From Robiginitalea sp964461555 (GTDB taxonomy: Bacteria; Bacteroidota; Bacteroidia; Flavobacteriales; Flavobacteriaceae), in assembly GCA_964461555.1 (NCBI GenBank), contig CAYWZF010000006.1, positions 1 through 64,000 of the forward strand: a stretch of DNA of 64,000 nt, given 5' to 3'. Of this stretch, positions 24,822-33,709 are shown one piece after another (the first letter of the stretch is position 1; the number at the start of each line of letters is the position of its first letter). A program made the translations under genes and the position numbers. The notes under the pieces were generated by a model. That model ran no database searches, was not told the origin of the DNA, and saw nothing but the letters and a program-made list of their open reading frames with translations.

Positions 24822-25376
24822 ATGAACGAAGAAGTAAATTTTGTCATCGAAGCCACCCAAGACAGCATGGACAAGGCTATCGCACACCTCGAGAAGGAAC
24901 TGGTAAAGATCCGGGCCGGCAAGGCCAGCCCCGCCATGCTCTCTTCCGTAATGGTGGAGTATTACGGGAGCATGACCCCCCTCTCACAGGTTTCCAATGT
25001 CAATACCCCCGATGCCCGCACCATTTCAGTGCAGCCCTGGGAAAAGAACATGATCCCCGAAATTGAAAATGCCATCATGAATGCCAACCTCGGGTTCAAC
25101 CCGATGAACAACGGCGAAATGGTCATCATCAACGTACCCCCCCTGACCGAAGAACGCCGCAAGCAACTGGTCAAACAGGCCAAGGCCGAGGCCGAGGAAG
25201 CCAAGGTGAGCGTCCGGGCTGCACGGCAGGAAGCCAACAAGGAGATCAAGCACCTGGAGATATCCGAAGACCTGGCCAAGAATGCCGAGATCGACATTCA
25301 GGAGCTCACCGACGCCTACGTCAAAAAGGTAGACAAGATTCTGGAGGTAAAGGAGGCCGAAATCATGAAGGTGTAA
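24822..25376 (+). CDS. frr: Ribosome recycling factor
   Basis: Splits post-termination ribosomes together with EF-G. The 184-residue protein has the full RRF pattern: DKAIAHLEKELVKIRAGKASP, VEYYGSMTPLSQVSNV, PWEKNMIPEIENAI, NPMNNGEMVIINVPPLTEERRK and the C-terminal helical hairpin. In operon with pyrH; terminator 22 bases downstream. Confidence 0.97.
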   Translation: MNEEVNFVIEATQDSMDKAIAHLEKELVKIRAGKASPAMLSSVMVEYYGSMTPLSQVSNVNTPDARTISVQPWEKNMIPEIENAIMNANLGFNPMNNGEMVIINVPPLTEERRKQLVKQAKAEAEEAKVSVRAARQEANKEIKHLEISEDLAKNAEIDIQELTDAYVKKVDKILEVKEAEIMKV

Positions 25377-25397
25377 GCCCCCCTCCCATGTTGAACT

Positions 25398-25423
25398 GCC
25401 TCCCACCCGGGAGGCTTTTTTTT
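25398..25423 (+). terminator. Terminator of pyrH-frr
   Basis: Arms GCCTCCC/GGGAGGC around a four-base loop, followed by eight T. Confidence 0.9.
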
Positions 25424-25547
25424 AGGCCCCTTCGCGGGCTGCATACCAGATCAGCACCGCTGCAACCAGGGCCAGGCAACAGAGTACGATCAGCAGGCGA
25501 TAGGCCCGTCGGGCCGCTTTCCGGTATTTTTTATGAGCAAGGTTCAC
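25422..25547 (-). CDS. Small single-helix membrane protein (41 aa)
   Basis: The minus strand from GTG 25547 encodes 41 residues: a basic N-terminus (HKKYRKAARRAYR) and one hydrophobic helix (LLIVLCCLALVAAVLIW). The start lies 24 bases behind a perfect TAAATTTG promoter box at 25571-25578, and the stop overlaps the frr terminator. The positive-inside pattern and the promoter support a real small protein; no homologue was recognised. Confidence 0.5.
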   Translation of the reverse strand: MNLAHKKYRKAARRAYRLLIVLCCLALVAAVLIWYAAREGA

Positions 25548-25570
25548 AGGGTATGGGGCTTTTTCTTGGC

Positions 25571-25578
25571 CAAATTTA
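25571..25578 (-). promoter_or_regulatory. Promoter -7 box for the 41-aa membrane protein
   Basis: Minus strand TAAATTTG, perfect TAnnTTTG match. Confidence 0.5.
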
Positions 25579-25629
25579 GGGAAGTAGCGCAGATACCGGG
25601 TATTTTTGGGAACAGTGGGGATGATTTTC

Positions 25630-25637
25630 TACCTTTG
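25630..25637 (+). promoter_or_regulatory. Promoter -7 box of the RND/MMPL gene
   Basis: TACCTTTG, perfect TAnnTTTG match, 17 bases before ATG 25655. Confidence 0.55.
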
Positions 25638-25654
25638 CCGCCGAATCCAGCGCG

Positions 25655-28063
25655 ATGGTAGCAAAACTGACACAGGGATTTTGGGCCAGGGCGGCGCGGA
25701 TCATCCTCCGCAACCGGATCCTGATCTTGCTGGGCATCGCAGCCGCGACGGTCTTGCTGGCCACCCAGTGGAAGTACATGCAGTTTTCGAGCACGGAGGC
25801 GAACCTGCTTCCCGACGACCACCCGGCCAATCTCCAGTACAACGCCTTCCTCGACGAATTCGGGGAAGAGGGCAACACCATCGTGCTGGCCGTACGCGAT
25901 TCGGCCCTTTTCCGCCCGGAAACCTTCAACCGATGGAATGTACTGAATGAACAGCTCGAGGCAGCCCCGGAGGTATCTTTCGTGCTTTCGAGCGATAACC
26001 TTCGCAAGCTGGTCAAGAACGATTCCCTCCAGGAATTCGAGCTTACTCCCTGGCTGCCGGGGGCCGTGGAGCGCCAGAGCCAGCTCGACAGCCTGCTCGA
26101 CGAGCTCTTTACACGCCTGCCCTTCTACGACAAGATCCTCTTCAACGCCGACAGCAAGACCCTGCAAACCGTGGTGTACCTCGACCAGGACCTGGTCAAT
26201 ACCACCGTGCGCAAAGACTTTGTGCTGAACGACCTGCAGAACCTGGTGGCCGATTTCGAGCGGGAAACCGGCCTGGACGTCCGCATTTCGGGCATGCCCT
26301 ACATAAGGACCCTGAATTCCAAGAACATCATAGACGAAATCGGGATGTTCATCACGGGCGCCCTGGTCGTGACCTCGCTGATCTTCTTTTTCTTTTTCCG
26401 TTCGTTCCGGGCGACCTTTATTTCGATCTGCGTCGTGATCATAGGCGTGATGTGGGCCTTCGGCACCCTGGGCCTGCTCCGGTATGAGATTACCATCCTC
26501 ACGGCCCTGATCCCCCCGGTGATCATCGTGATCGGCATTCCCAACTGCATTTTCCTGATCAATAAATACCAGCAGGAAGTAAACAAGCACGGGAACCAGG
26601 CGCTTTCGCTCCAACGCGTCATTTCGCGGATCGGCAACGCCACCCTGATGACCAACGTAACCACGGCCTCGGGCTTTGCCACCTTCATCATCACCGACAG
26701 CAAGCTGCTCACTGAATTTGGCATCGTGGCCTCCCTCAACATACTGGGGATCTTCGTGCTTTCCCTGCTGATCATCCCCATTGTATACAGCTTTATGGCG
26801 GTGCCCAAGACCAAGCACCTGAAGCACCTGAACAAACGCTGGATCGGGACCTTTGTGAGCTGGATGGAACGCATCGTGCGCAACCACCGGATCGCAGTCT
26901 ACCTGGTTTCCGTCGGGGTGCTGGTGGCCAGCATCATTGGCATGTACCAGATCCGCATTTCAGGGAGTCCGATCGAAGACATGCCCAAAAAAGCAGGCTT
27001 TTTCAGGGATATCCGCTTTTTTGAATCGGAGTTCGACGGCATCATGCCCGTAGAGGTGGTGATCGACACCCGCCAGCGCAACGGGGTGCTGAAGCTGCCC
27101 ACCCTGCGCCGCATGGACGAGCTGGCCCAATTTATAGAGGAAACCCCGGAGCTCTCCAGGCCCATCTCGGTGGTGAACCTGGTGAAATACGCCAAACAGG
27201 CCTACTACAATGGCCTGCCCAAGTACTACCAGCTTCCGACCAATCAGGAGAGCACCTTCATCCTTGACCTGGCGCGCAAATCAGACGGGAATTCGAACCT
27301 GCTGGGCAGTTTTGTGGACTCCACCGGGCAGGTGGCCCGCATCACCACCTACATGCGCGACATGCCCACCGAACGCATGGAGGAAATCGAGGCCGAGTTG
27401 CTCGAGGAAATCGCAAAGGTCTTCCCCCCTGACCGCTATGACGTCTTTCTGACCGGAAGGGCCCTGCTCTTTCTCAAGGGCACCAAATACCTGGTTCGCA
27501 ACCTGGTGCTTTCGCTGGCGTTGGCCATCGGCCTGATTGCCCTTTTCATGGCCTACCTGTTCCGCTCCTTCCGCATGATCGTGATATCCCTGGTCCCCAA
27601 CCTGCTTCCCCTGATCATCACGGCCGGGATCATGGGGTACCTCGGGGTTCCGATCAAGCCTTCGACCATCCTGGTCTTCAGCATCGCCTTTGGCATCTCG
27701 GTAGACGACACCATACACTTTCTTGCGAAATACAGGCAGGAACTGGCCACCCACCACTGGCGGATCAGGCAGTCTGTGTACGCTTCCCTGCGCGAAACCG
27801 GGGTGAGCATGTTCTACACCTCCATAGTTTTGTTTTTCGGGTTCTCGGTATTCATCATCTCGAGCTTCGGGGGCACCGTGGCCCTGGGTGCCCTGGTTTC
27901 GGCCACCCTGTTGTTCGCCATGCTGTCGAACCTGATTCTGCTGCCTTCCCTCTTGCTTTCCCTTGAGCGCAACATCGCCAACCAGGAGGTGCTCAAAGAA
28001 CCGCAGATCGACATCCTCACCGAGGAGGAACCGGGCGGAAAAGCCGGGGAAACCCTGGAGTAA
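25655..28063 (+). CDS. RND/MMPL family exporter
   Basis: An 802-residue inner-membrane protein with two repeats, each of one helix, a large periplasmic loop and a bundle of five helices: helix 1 at about 20-38, loop to about 225, helices about 228-385, then a second half starting near 415 with helices about 612-780. It contains IPNCIFLINKY in the first bundle and FGISVDDTIHFLAKYR in the second, positions of the RND proton-relay acids. The short loops and lack of adaptor or outer-membrane genes nearby place it with MMPL/HpnN-type exporters of lipids or hydrophobic compounds; the cargo is unknown. Confidence 0.88.
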   Translation: MVAKLTQGFWARAARIILRNRILILLGIAAATVLLATQWKYMQFSSTEANLLPDDHPANLQYNAFLDEFGEEGNTIVLAVRDSALFRPETFNRWNVLNEQLEAAPEVSFVLSSDNLRKLVKNDSLQEFELTPWLPGAVERQSQLDSLLDELFTRLPFYDKILFNADSKTLQTVVYLDQDLVNTTVRKDFVLNDLQNLVADFERETGLDVRISGMPYIRTLNSKNIIDEIGMFITGALVVTSLIFFFFFRSFRATFISICVVIIGVMWAFGTLGLLRYEITILTALIPPVIIVIGIPNCIFLINKYQQEVNKHGNQALSLQRVISRIGNATLMTNVTTASGFATFIITDSKLLTEFGIVASLNILGIFVLSLLIIPIVYSFMAVPKTKHLKHLNKRWIGTFVSWMERIVRNHRIAVYLVSVGVLVASIIGMYQIRISGSPIEDMPKKAGFFRDIRFFESEFDGIMPVEVVIDTRQRNGVLKLPTLRRMDELAQFIEETPELSRPISVVNLVKYAKQAYYNGLPKYYQLPTNQESTFILDLARKSDGNSNLLGSFVDSTGQVARITTYMRDMPTERMEEIEAELLEEIAKVFPPDRYDVFLTGRALLFLKGTKYLVRNLVLSLALAIGLIALFMAYLFRSFRMIVISLVPNLLPLIITAGIMGYLGVPIKPSTILVFSIAFGISVDDTIHFLAKYRQELATHHWRIRQSVYASLRETGVSMFYTSIVLFFGFSVFIISSFGGTVALGALVSATLLFAMLSNLILLPSLLLSLERNIANQEVLKEPQIDILTEEEPGGKAGETLE

Positions 28064-28100
28064 GGGCCGATTTTACCGCCCCCTGTACGCTCCAATAATG

Positions 28101-28108
28101 TATCTTTG
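28101..28108 (+). promoter_or_regulatory. Promoter -7 box of asnS
   Basis: TATCTTTG, perfect match, 32 bases before ATG 28141. Confidence 0.6.
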
Positions 28109-28140
28109 CCACTCGAAAACACACATAGCAAGCCGATAGT

Positions 28141-29568
28141 ATGACGTGCATTCAATCCCTTCTCAAAGAACCCAGGCTCTTGCAGGAAGTGACCGTAAGC
28201 GGATGGGTCCGTACCTTCCGTTCGAACCGCTTCATTGCCCTCAATGACGGATCTACCCTGCAGAACCTCCAGTGCGTGGTCGACTTTGAACGGATGGACG
28301 AAGAGACCCTGAAGCGCATCACCACGGGGGCTGCCCTTCGGGTCACCGGCACCCTGGTCGAGAGCCAGGGCCGCGGGCAATCGCGGGAAATCCAGGTGCG
28401 CAACCTGGAGATTTTAGGCGATTCCGACCCGGAAAAGTACCCGATACAGCCCAAGAAGCACTCCATGGAGTTCCTGCGCGAGCAGGCCCACCTGCGCATC
28501 CGCACCAATACCTTCAGCGCGGTGATGCGGGTGCGTTCTGCCCTGGCTTTTGCCATACACCAGTATTTCACCTCCCGGGGATTCTATTATTTCCACGCCC
28601 CCATCATTACCGGCTCTGACGCCGAAGGGGCCGGGGAAATGTTCAGGGTGAGCACCCTGGATGCCAAAAACCCGCCCCTTACCCCAGACGGGGCCGTCGA
28701 TTACAAACAGGACTTCTTCGGCAAGGAAACCAACCTGACGGTTTCGGGGCAGCTCGAGGCCGAGGCCTATGCGATGGCCCTGGGGAAGGTCTACACCTTC
28801 GGCCCCACCTTCCGGGCCGAAAATTCCAACACCTCGCGCCATTTGGCCGAATTCTGGATGATCGAACCCGAAATGGCCTTTTACGACCTCGACGCCAATA
28901 TGGACCTGGCCGAAGATTTTATACAGGAAGTGCTGCGGTACGTGCTGGCCAATTGCCAGGAAGACCTGGAATTCCTCGAAAACCGCCTGCTCGACGAGGA
29001 AAAGACCAAACCCCAGGCCGAGCGCTCAGGCATGAAACTCACCGAGAAGCTCCGCTTTGTCACTGACCAGCCCTTCCGGCGCGTTACCTACACCGAGGCC
29101 ATCGAAATTTTGCAGCAAAGCACCCCGAACCGGAAAAAGAAATTCCAGTACCCGGTTGAAGGATGGGGCACCGACCTGCAGAGCGAGCACGAGCGCTACC
29201 TGGTAGAAAAGCACTTCCAGAGCCCGGTAATCCTCTTTAACTACCCGGCCCAGATCAAGGCCTTTTACATGCGCCTGAACGAGGACGGCAAGACCGTGCG
29301 GGCCATGGATATCCTCTTCCCCGGCATCGGGGAGATCGTGGGCGGGTCGCAACGGGAAGAGCGCCTCGACGTACTCCGGCAAAAAATGGAGCAGCTGGGC
29401 GTGGAGGAAAAGGAACTGTGGTGGTACCTCGACCTGCGCCGCTTCGGCACGGCCGTGCACAGCGGCTTTGGCCTGGGCTTTGAGCGGTTGGTGCAGTTTG
29501 CCACGGGCATGGGAAACATCCGAGACGTGATCCCATTTCCGCGTACGCCCCAAAACGCAGAATTTTAA
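28141..29568 (+). CDS. asnS: Asparaginyl-tRNA synthetase
   Basis: Class IIb aminoacyl-tRNA synthetase of 475 residues. An N-terminal OB-fold anticodon-binding domain (VTVSGWVRTFRSN, about 15-110) precedes the catalytic domain: motif 1 HQYFTSRGFYYFHAPI, motif 2 FGPTFRAENSNTSRHLAEFWMIEPE, and motif 3 GFGLGFERLVQFATG. The GSDAEGAGEMF segment and the inserted loop are typical of AsnRS rather than AspRS. Own promoter upstream; rpoN follows on the same strand after 56 bases. Confidence 0.97.
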   Translation: MTCIQSLLKEPRLLQEVTVSGWVRTFRSNRFIALNDGSTLQNLQCVVDFERMDEETLKRITTGAALRVTGTLVESQGRGQSREIQVRNLEILGDSDPEKYPIQPKKHSMEFLREQAHLRIRTNTFSAVMRVRSALAFAIHQYFTSRGFYYFHAPIITGSDAEGAGEMFRVSTLDAKNPPLTPDGAVDYKQDFFGKETNLTVSGQLEAEAYAMALGKVYTFGPTFRAENSNTSRHLAEFWMIEPEMAFYDLDANMDLAEDFIQEVLRYVLANCQEDLEFLENRLLDEEKTKPQAERSGMKLTEKLRFVTDQPFRRVTYTEAIEILQQSTPNRKKKFQYPVEGWGTDLQSEHERYLVEKHFQSPVILFNYPAQIKAFYMRLNEDGKTVRAMDILFPGIGEIVGGSQREERLDVLRQKMEQLGVEEKELWWYLDLRRFGTAVHSGFGLGFERLVQFATGMGNIRDVIPFPRTPQNAEF

Positions 29569-29624
29569 GCCGAATTCCGTAATTTTATAGGAAACCTTCG
29601 GGGCCGGGAGGCCCGCATTGCCAC

Positions 29625-31082
29625 ATGCTGAAACAACACCTCCAACTGAAGCTCTCCCAAAAGCTGTCGCCTCAGCAGATCCAGCTCATGAAGCTGATCC
29701 AGCTGCCCACCCAGGCATTCGAGCAGCGGATCAAGCAGGAGCTGGAAGAGAACCCCGCCCTGGAATCGGGAAAGGAAGAGGCTTCGGGCCTGGAGGATGA
29801 GTACCAGGAAGCCTATGAAGGGGAAGACGACAGCGAGCATATCGACGCAGACGACATCAACCTCGATGAGTACCTGGGCGATGACGAGATTCCTGATTAC
29901 CTGACCCGCACCCAGAACTACGGGGATGACGAGGAAGAAAAACAGGTGCCCTATGCAGCCGGCATCTCCTTTACCCAGTACCTGCTCGGCCAGCTCAATA
30001 CCGAATACCTCGACGAGGAGGAATGGGCCATTGCCGAGTACCTTATCGGGAGCGTGGATGAAAGCGGCTACATTCGGCGGTCGATCCCCGATGTGATGGA
30101 CGACCTGGCCTTTACGCAGAATGTCTACACCGACGAGGAAACCATTTTGAAGGTACTGCGCAAGGTGCAGCAGCTCGACCCCCCAGGGGTCGGGGCGCGC
30201 ACCCTTGACGAATGCCTGTTGCTGCAACTGGAGCGCAAGGAACCCACCCCGGCCGTGGAGCTGGCCAGGGAGATCCTGCGTAAATCCTTCGAGCAGTTTA
30301 CCAAGAAGCACTACAAAAAACTCCAACAGAAATACGATATCAGCGAAGAGCAGCTGCGGGCAGCCATAGCCGAAATCGAGAAGCTGAACCCCAAGCCGGG
30401 AGGCTCCTACTCCGGCGGCAACAAGCTGGTGGAACACGTGGTGCCCGACTTTACCATCCGCATCGTGGAAGGGGAGCTGGAACTGACCCTCAACAGCCGG
30501 AATGCGCCGGAACTGCATGTGTCGCGCGAATACAGCAATATGCTGGCCGGGTACAAGAACGCCCGCGAAAAGTCGAAGGAGCAAAAGGACGCCGTGCTTT
30601 TTATCAAGCAGAAGCTCGATGCGGCGAAATGGTTCATCGACGCCATCAAACAGCGGCAGCAGACCCTGTACGTGACCATGAACGCCATTATGAACTACCA
30701 GCGGGAGTATTTCCTCACGGGGGACGAGCGCAACCTCAAACCCATGATCCTGAAAGACATCGCCGACCAGATTGGGATGGACGTCTCCACGGTTTCGCGT
30801 GTGGCCAACAGCAAATACGTCGACACGCCCTATGGCACCCGGCTGATCAAGGACTACTTTTCGGAAGCGGTCAAGAACGTAGAGGGTGAAGATGTGTCTA
30901 CCAAGGAAATCAAGAAGATCCTGGAAACCGTGATCGGGGAAGAAGACAAGCGCAAGCCCCTCACCGACGACAAGCTTGCCCGGATCCTCAAAGACCAGGG
31001 TTACCCCATTGCCCGCCGCACCGTTGCCAAATACAGGGAGCAACTGGGCATTCCGGTGGCCCGCCTTCGCAAGGAGATATGA
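29625..31082 (+). CDS. rpoN: RNA polymerase sigma-54 factor
   Basis: Sigma-54 of 485 residues. Region I is Gln/Leu-rich (LKLSQKLSPQQIQLMKLIQLP); region II is acidic (about 50-110); the core-binding domain follows (FTQYLLGQL; DPPGVGARTLDECLLLQL). The helix-turn-helix is near 375-400 (MDVSTVSRVANSKYVDTPYG) and the RpoN box ARRTVAKYRE with flanks is at the C-terminus. A weak TAATTTTA box lies at 29580-29587. The stop overlaps the next gene by four bases (ATGA). Confidence 0.96.
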   Translation: MLKQHLQLKLSQKLSPQQIQLMKLIQLPTQAFEQRIKQELEENPALESGKEEASGLEDEYQEAYEGEDDSEHIDADDINLDEYLGDDEIPDYLTRTQNYGDDEEEKQVPYAAGISFTQYLLGQLNTEYLDEEEWAIAEYLIGSVDESGYIRRSIPDVMDDLAFTQNVYTDEETILKVLRKVQQLDPPGVGARTLDECLLLQLERKEPTPAVELAREILRKSFEQFTKKHYKKLQQKYDISEEQLRAAIAEIEKLNPKPGGSYSGGNKLVEHVVPDFTIRIVEGELELTLNSRNAPELHVSREYSNMLAGYKNAREKSKEQKDAVLFIKQKLDAAKWFIDAIKQRQQTLYVTMNAIMNYQREYFLTGDERNLKPMILKDIADQIGMDVSTVSRVANSKYVDTPYGTRLIKDYFSEAVKNVEGEDVSTKEIKKILETVIGEEDKRKPLTDDKLARILKDQGYPIARRTVAKYREQLGIPVARLRKEI

Positions 31083-31687
31083 TGCGCCTCTACAGCCAGG
31101 TCGTCACCTACCTTTTCCATCCGGTGCTCATCCCGCTGTACGGCACGCTGTTCTATTTCAGGGTGACCCCCAAGTACAGCCCCCTGGAAATGCAGAGCGG
31201 CAATGTACTGCCCGTCTTTATCCTCACCGTTATCATCCCCATCATAAGCCTGCTGATTCTGCGCAACCTGAAAGTGATGAAATCGGCCCTGATGCTGAAT
31301 GCCGAAGAAAGGGTATACCCCCTGCTTATCTTCCTGGCCTTATTGCTCATGATCCTTTTCCGGGTGATCCCAAACAACTACAGCGCCGAGCTCTATTACT
31401 ATTTCCTGGGCCTGGTCATCGCCACAACGGCCTGCCTTATCCTGGCCCTTTTTGGCAAGGTCATAAGCCTGCATATGGTCGGGATGGGCTGCCTGCTCAT
31501 GTTTCTGGTGTCACTGAGCATCCATTTCGAGAAGAACATCGTTGTGGCCATCAGCGCCTGTACGCTTTGCTCGGGCCTGGTCGGAACAGCGCGGCTCTAC
31601 CTGCGGGCCCATGGCCGCGCCGCGGTTTTTGCGGGCTGGCTGGCCGGGATGGTCGCTCAGTTGCTATTGGTGCGGTTTTGGTTGTAG
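31079..31687 (+). CDS. Polytopic membrane protein of unknown function
   Basis: A 202-residue protein with about six hydrophobic helices (near 8-28, 45-65, 80-98, 105-130, 135-152, 180-200). It resembles the C-terminal membrane part of PAP2-type phosphatases in topology, but I see none of the PAP2 catalytic residues (KxxxxxxRP, PSGH, SRxxxxxHxxxD). ATG 31079 overlaps the rpoN stop by four bases, so it is translationally coupled to sigma-54. A second ATG at 31082 is equally possible. Confidence 0.7.
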   Translation: MMRLYSQVVTYLFHPVLIPLYGTLFYFRVTPKYSPLEMQSGNVLPVFILTVIIPIISLLILRNLKVMKSALMLNAEERVYPLLIFLALLLMILFRVIPNNYSAELYYYFLGLVIATTACLILALFGKVISLHMVGMGCLLMFLVSLSIHFEKNIVVAISACTLCSGLVGTARLYLRAHGRAAVFAGWLAGMVAQLLLVRFWL

Positions 31688-31694
31688 GGAGGCC

Positions 31695-31716
31695 GGGCGG
31701 GGCCCCTTCCCCGCCC
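31695..31716. terminator. GC-rich hairpin between convergent genes
   Basis: Arms GGGCGGGG/CCCCGCCC around six bases, seven bases behind the membrane protein stop. No T-run, so intrinsic termination is uncertain. Confidence 0.35.
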
Positions 31717-31820
31717 ATAGGTGAAAGATCGCCTTAGGGCCCGCAATTTCCTGGCAGGAAGAATGGCCTGCCTCCGAATTGGCTGGGGGCACCCCAAAAT
31801 AAACAGGGCACGCCCTTTGG

Positions 31821-32525
31821 CTACAGGAAATAAAAGATGAGGCCCAGCCGCAGCGGAGACATGCCGAGCGCTTCGCCATCAGGTCCGATTACCCCGTCTT
31901 CGAACAAGTCATTCAGGCCGTAGTACACATGAAGGTTCAGGGCGTTATACCCTACACTCAGGGTGAGGCCATACTGGAAATTCCGGGTATCGGTATTGTA
32001 AAAGGTATCCTTGAAGGCATCGGCAACATATTTGGATCGGGAGCCGACAATATAGCCCAGCTTCATGCCAGCGTAGATGCGCCAGAATGAGAAATCGGTC
32101 GCGTTGGAATTGCGCCAGCGGAGTTCGATGGGCAGTTCGAGCAGGTGGGTCTCCAGCTTGTTGCGCTTGTAAGAGGCGTCAGGCCCCGGAATGATGTATT
32201 GAATATCATCGCCACCCTGTATGGCCCGCAGGTTGGAATAATAAGAATTGACGGCATAGCCCAACCCTATCCCCACTGCTACGGTACGGGCACGGTTTAT
32301 GGGCATGTCGCGGATGAAGCCCAGCAGCAGGCCATACGAAAAGCTGCTCTGGGTTACTCCCGGAGGGCGGTCTTGCAGGATATTGTAGGTGATCCCAAGG
32401 TAGAACTGGTCTTCCCGATACAGGGAATCGACTGGCCTGGAAGCCTCTGCCGGGGCATCGGCCTGCTGGGCCCCCACGGCGGAGACCGACAACATCATCC
32501 AAAGAAACAAGTAGCTTGCCTTCAT
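31821..32525 (-). CDS. porT: Type IX secretion/gliding protein PorT (SprT)
   Basis: A 234-residue outer-membrane beta-barrel protein required in other Bacteroidota for type IX secretion of gingipains and gliding adhesins. It has a signal peptide ending ...SAVGAQQ, the segment FYLGITYNIL, SFSYGLLLGFIRDMP, GLGYAVNSYYSNL, ELPIELRWRNS and a barrel-closing C-terminus LRLGLIFYF. These match PorT proteins as I remember them. It lies next to the exbB-exbD operon on the same strand but beyond a terminator, so it is transcribed separately. Confidence 0.85.
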   Translation of the reverse strand: MKASYLFLWMMLSVSAVGAQQADAPAEASRPVDSLYREDQFYLGITYNILQDRPPGVTQSSFSYGLLLGFIRDMPINRARTVAVGIGLGYAVNSYYSNLRAIQGGDDIQYIIPGPDASYKRNKLETHLLELPIELRWRNSNATDFSFWRIYAGMKLGYIVGSRSKYVADAFKDTFYNTDTRNFQYGLTLSVGYNALNLHVYYGLNDLFEDGVIGPDGEALGMSPLRLGLIFYFL

Positions 32526-32540
32526 GGGTGCAACCTACAA

Positions 32541-32568
32541 AAAAACGCTTCATTTCTGAAGCGTTTTT
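32541..32568. terminator. Terminator of the exbB-exbD operon
   Basis: Twelve-base perfect arms AAAAACGCTTCA/TGAAGCGTTTTT around a four-base loop, 25 bases past the last exbD stop and directly before porT. On the minus strand the hairpin ends in seven T. Confidence 0.9.
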
Positions 32569-32593
32569 CTGAATCCAATTCGGTTTGAAAAAA

Positions 32594-33076
32594 TTATCTC
32601 AGGTTCTGGAACGCATCCCCCTCGTAGGTCGTGTAGTTCACCTTGAGGGCATTCACCTTCCTGAGCTCTTGTTTGATGTCAGAAATCAACCCCATGTTGG
32701 CATTCTTGTCAACCTTGAGGGCAGTAGTCAGCACATTTTGCAGTTCCTGGGGCTTTTTGGCCCGCTCCTGCAAAATAAAGGACCCGATCTCAGATACATC
32801 TGCAAACTTGTCGTTGAGCTGTATCTTTGGCTCTGTTCCGAATGTCTTTTGGTATTGGCTGGTCGGTTTCCCCACGTAGATGTAGATCACGCGGTCTTTC
32901 TTTTCCAGCTTTTTGGTTTCCGTGGCATTCGGCAGGGTATTGTCTACCATCAGGGAGCTGTCTTTCATCGTCGTTACCGTCATGAAGAAGAACAGCAGCA
33001 TGAATACGATATCAGGCAAAGATGCCGTCGACACCGCTGGTAAATCCCCGCTTTTTTTCTTGTTAAACTTGGCCAT
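32594..33076 (-). CDS. exbD: ExbD/TolR family biopolymer transport protein (second)
   Basis: A 160-residue single-pass protein of the TonB motor. The N-terminal cytoplasmic part is followed by a transmembrane helix with the proton-carrying aspartate in LPDIVFMLLFFFM (about 24-36), then a periplasmic domain. It is the last gene of a four-gene operon (exbB, 4-TM protein, exbD, exbD), 12 bases behind the first ExbD. Two ExbD paralogues in tandem are common in Bacteroidota. Confidence 0.9.
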   Translation of the reverse strand: MAKFNKKKSGDLPAVSTASLPDIVFMLLFFFMTVTTMKDSSLMVDNTLPNATETKKLEKKDRVIYIYVGKPTSQYQKTFGTEPKIQLNDKFADVSEIGSFILQERAKKPQELQNVLTTALKVDKNANMGLISDIKQELRKVNALKVNYTTYEGDAFQNLR

Positions 33077-33088
33077 GTTTTCGTCCTG

Positions 33089-33694
33089 TTAGTTCGTGGT
33101 TGTCTCAGCCTCTGAGAATTTCTGCGGGAAGAGGTCCTGTACTTTCTCTACTTTCTCCTTTAACTCGTCCCGAATTTCTTTGGGGGTTTCCGGATTCAGA
33201 TACTGGGCTTCCATGTCGGTAAAGTCCTTGCCGTACAGGCGCTGGGCTTCCCGGTTCCGCAGGTCGTTATAGGCCCCTACGATCTCGTTTTGAACCGTGA
33301 TATAGGTGCCATACTTGGTTTCCCGGTCGTTTTTGAGGGAAATAATGGCCTTGGTCGGGTTGTCAGAAGAACTTTCTTCCCGTTTCCCCTTGCAGTAGTT
33401 GCAAGTACCGTCCCCGCCATTATCCAGAAATGCCTTGGCCGCTTCCCGAAGGTCTTTCAGATCCATCAACTCCTCTTCAACAAGCAACTGTCCGTTCTTG
33501 TTGATGTTAACCGTGAAGATATTTTTCTGCTTGATTACCACGTCTGTATCAGGCGGTTCGATGGGTGGCAACATACGGTCCAACCCGGCATCCGTCTCGA
33601 TGGTAGTGGTAACCAGGAAAAAGATCAACAGCAGGAAGGCAATATCCGCCATGGACCCTGCATTCACTTCCGGTGGTGCTCCTCTTCTAGGCAT
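33089..33694 (-). CDS. exbD: ExbD/TolR family biopolymer transport protein (first, with CxxC loop)
   Basis: A 201-residue ExbD. The transmembrane helix carries the key Asp in SMADIAFLLLIFFLV (about 16-30). The periplasmic domain is longer than usual and contains GDGTCNYCKGKREES (about 92-106), a CxxC pair that could form a disulfide or bind metal, and a C-terminal helical tail. It follows the 4-TM protein by 15 bases and precedes the second exbD by 12. Confidence 0.9.
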   Translation of the reverse strand: MPRRGAPPEVNAGSMADIAFLLLIFFLVTTTIETDAGLDRMLPPIEPPDTDVVIKQKNIFTVNINKNGQLLVEEELMDLKDLREAAKAFLDNGGDGTCNYCKGKREESSSDNPTKAIISLKNDRETKYGTYITVQNEIVGAYNDLRNREAQRLYGKDFTDMEAQYLNPETPKEIRDELKEKVEKVQDLFPQKFSEAETTTN

Positions 33695-33709
33695 AATTCA
33701 ATTGATTAA

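Noticed and set aside
25544..26887. 447-codon minus-strand frame opposite the RND/MMPL gene
   Set aside because: Antisense shadow: His/Asp/Gly-rich, no domain, no promoter, covers a well-supported exporter.
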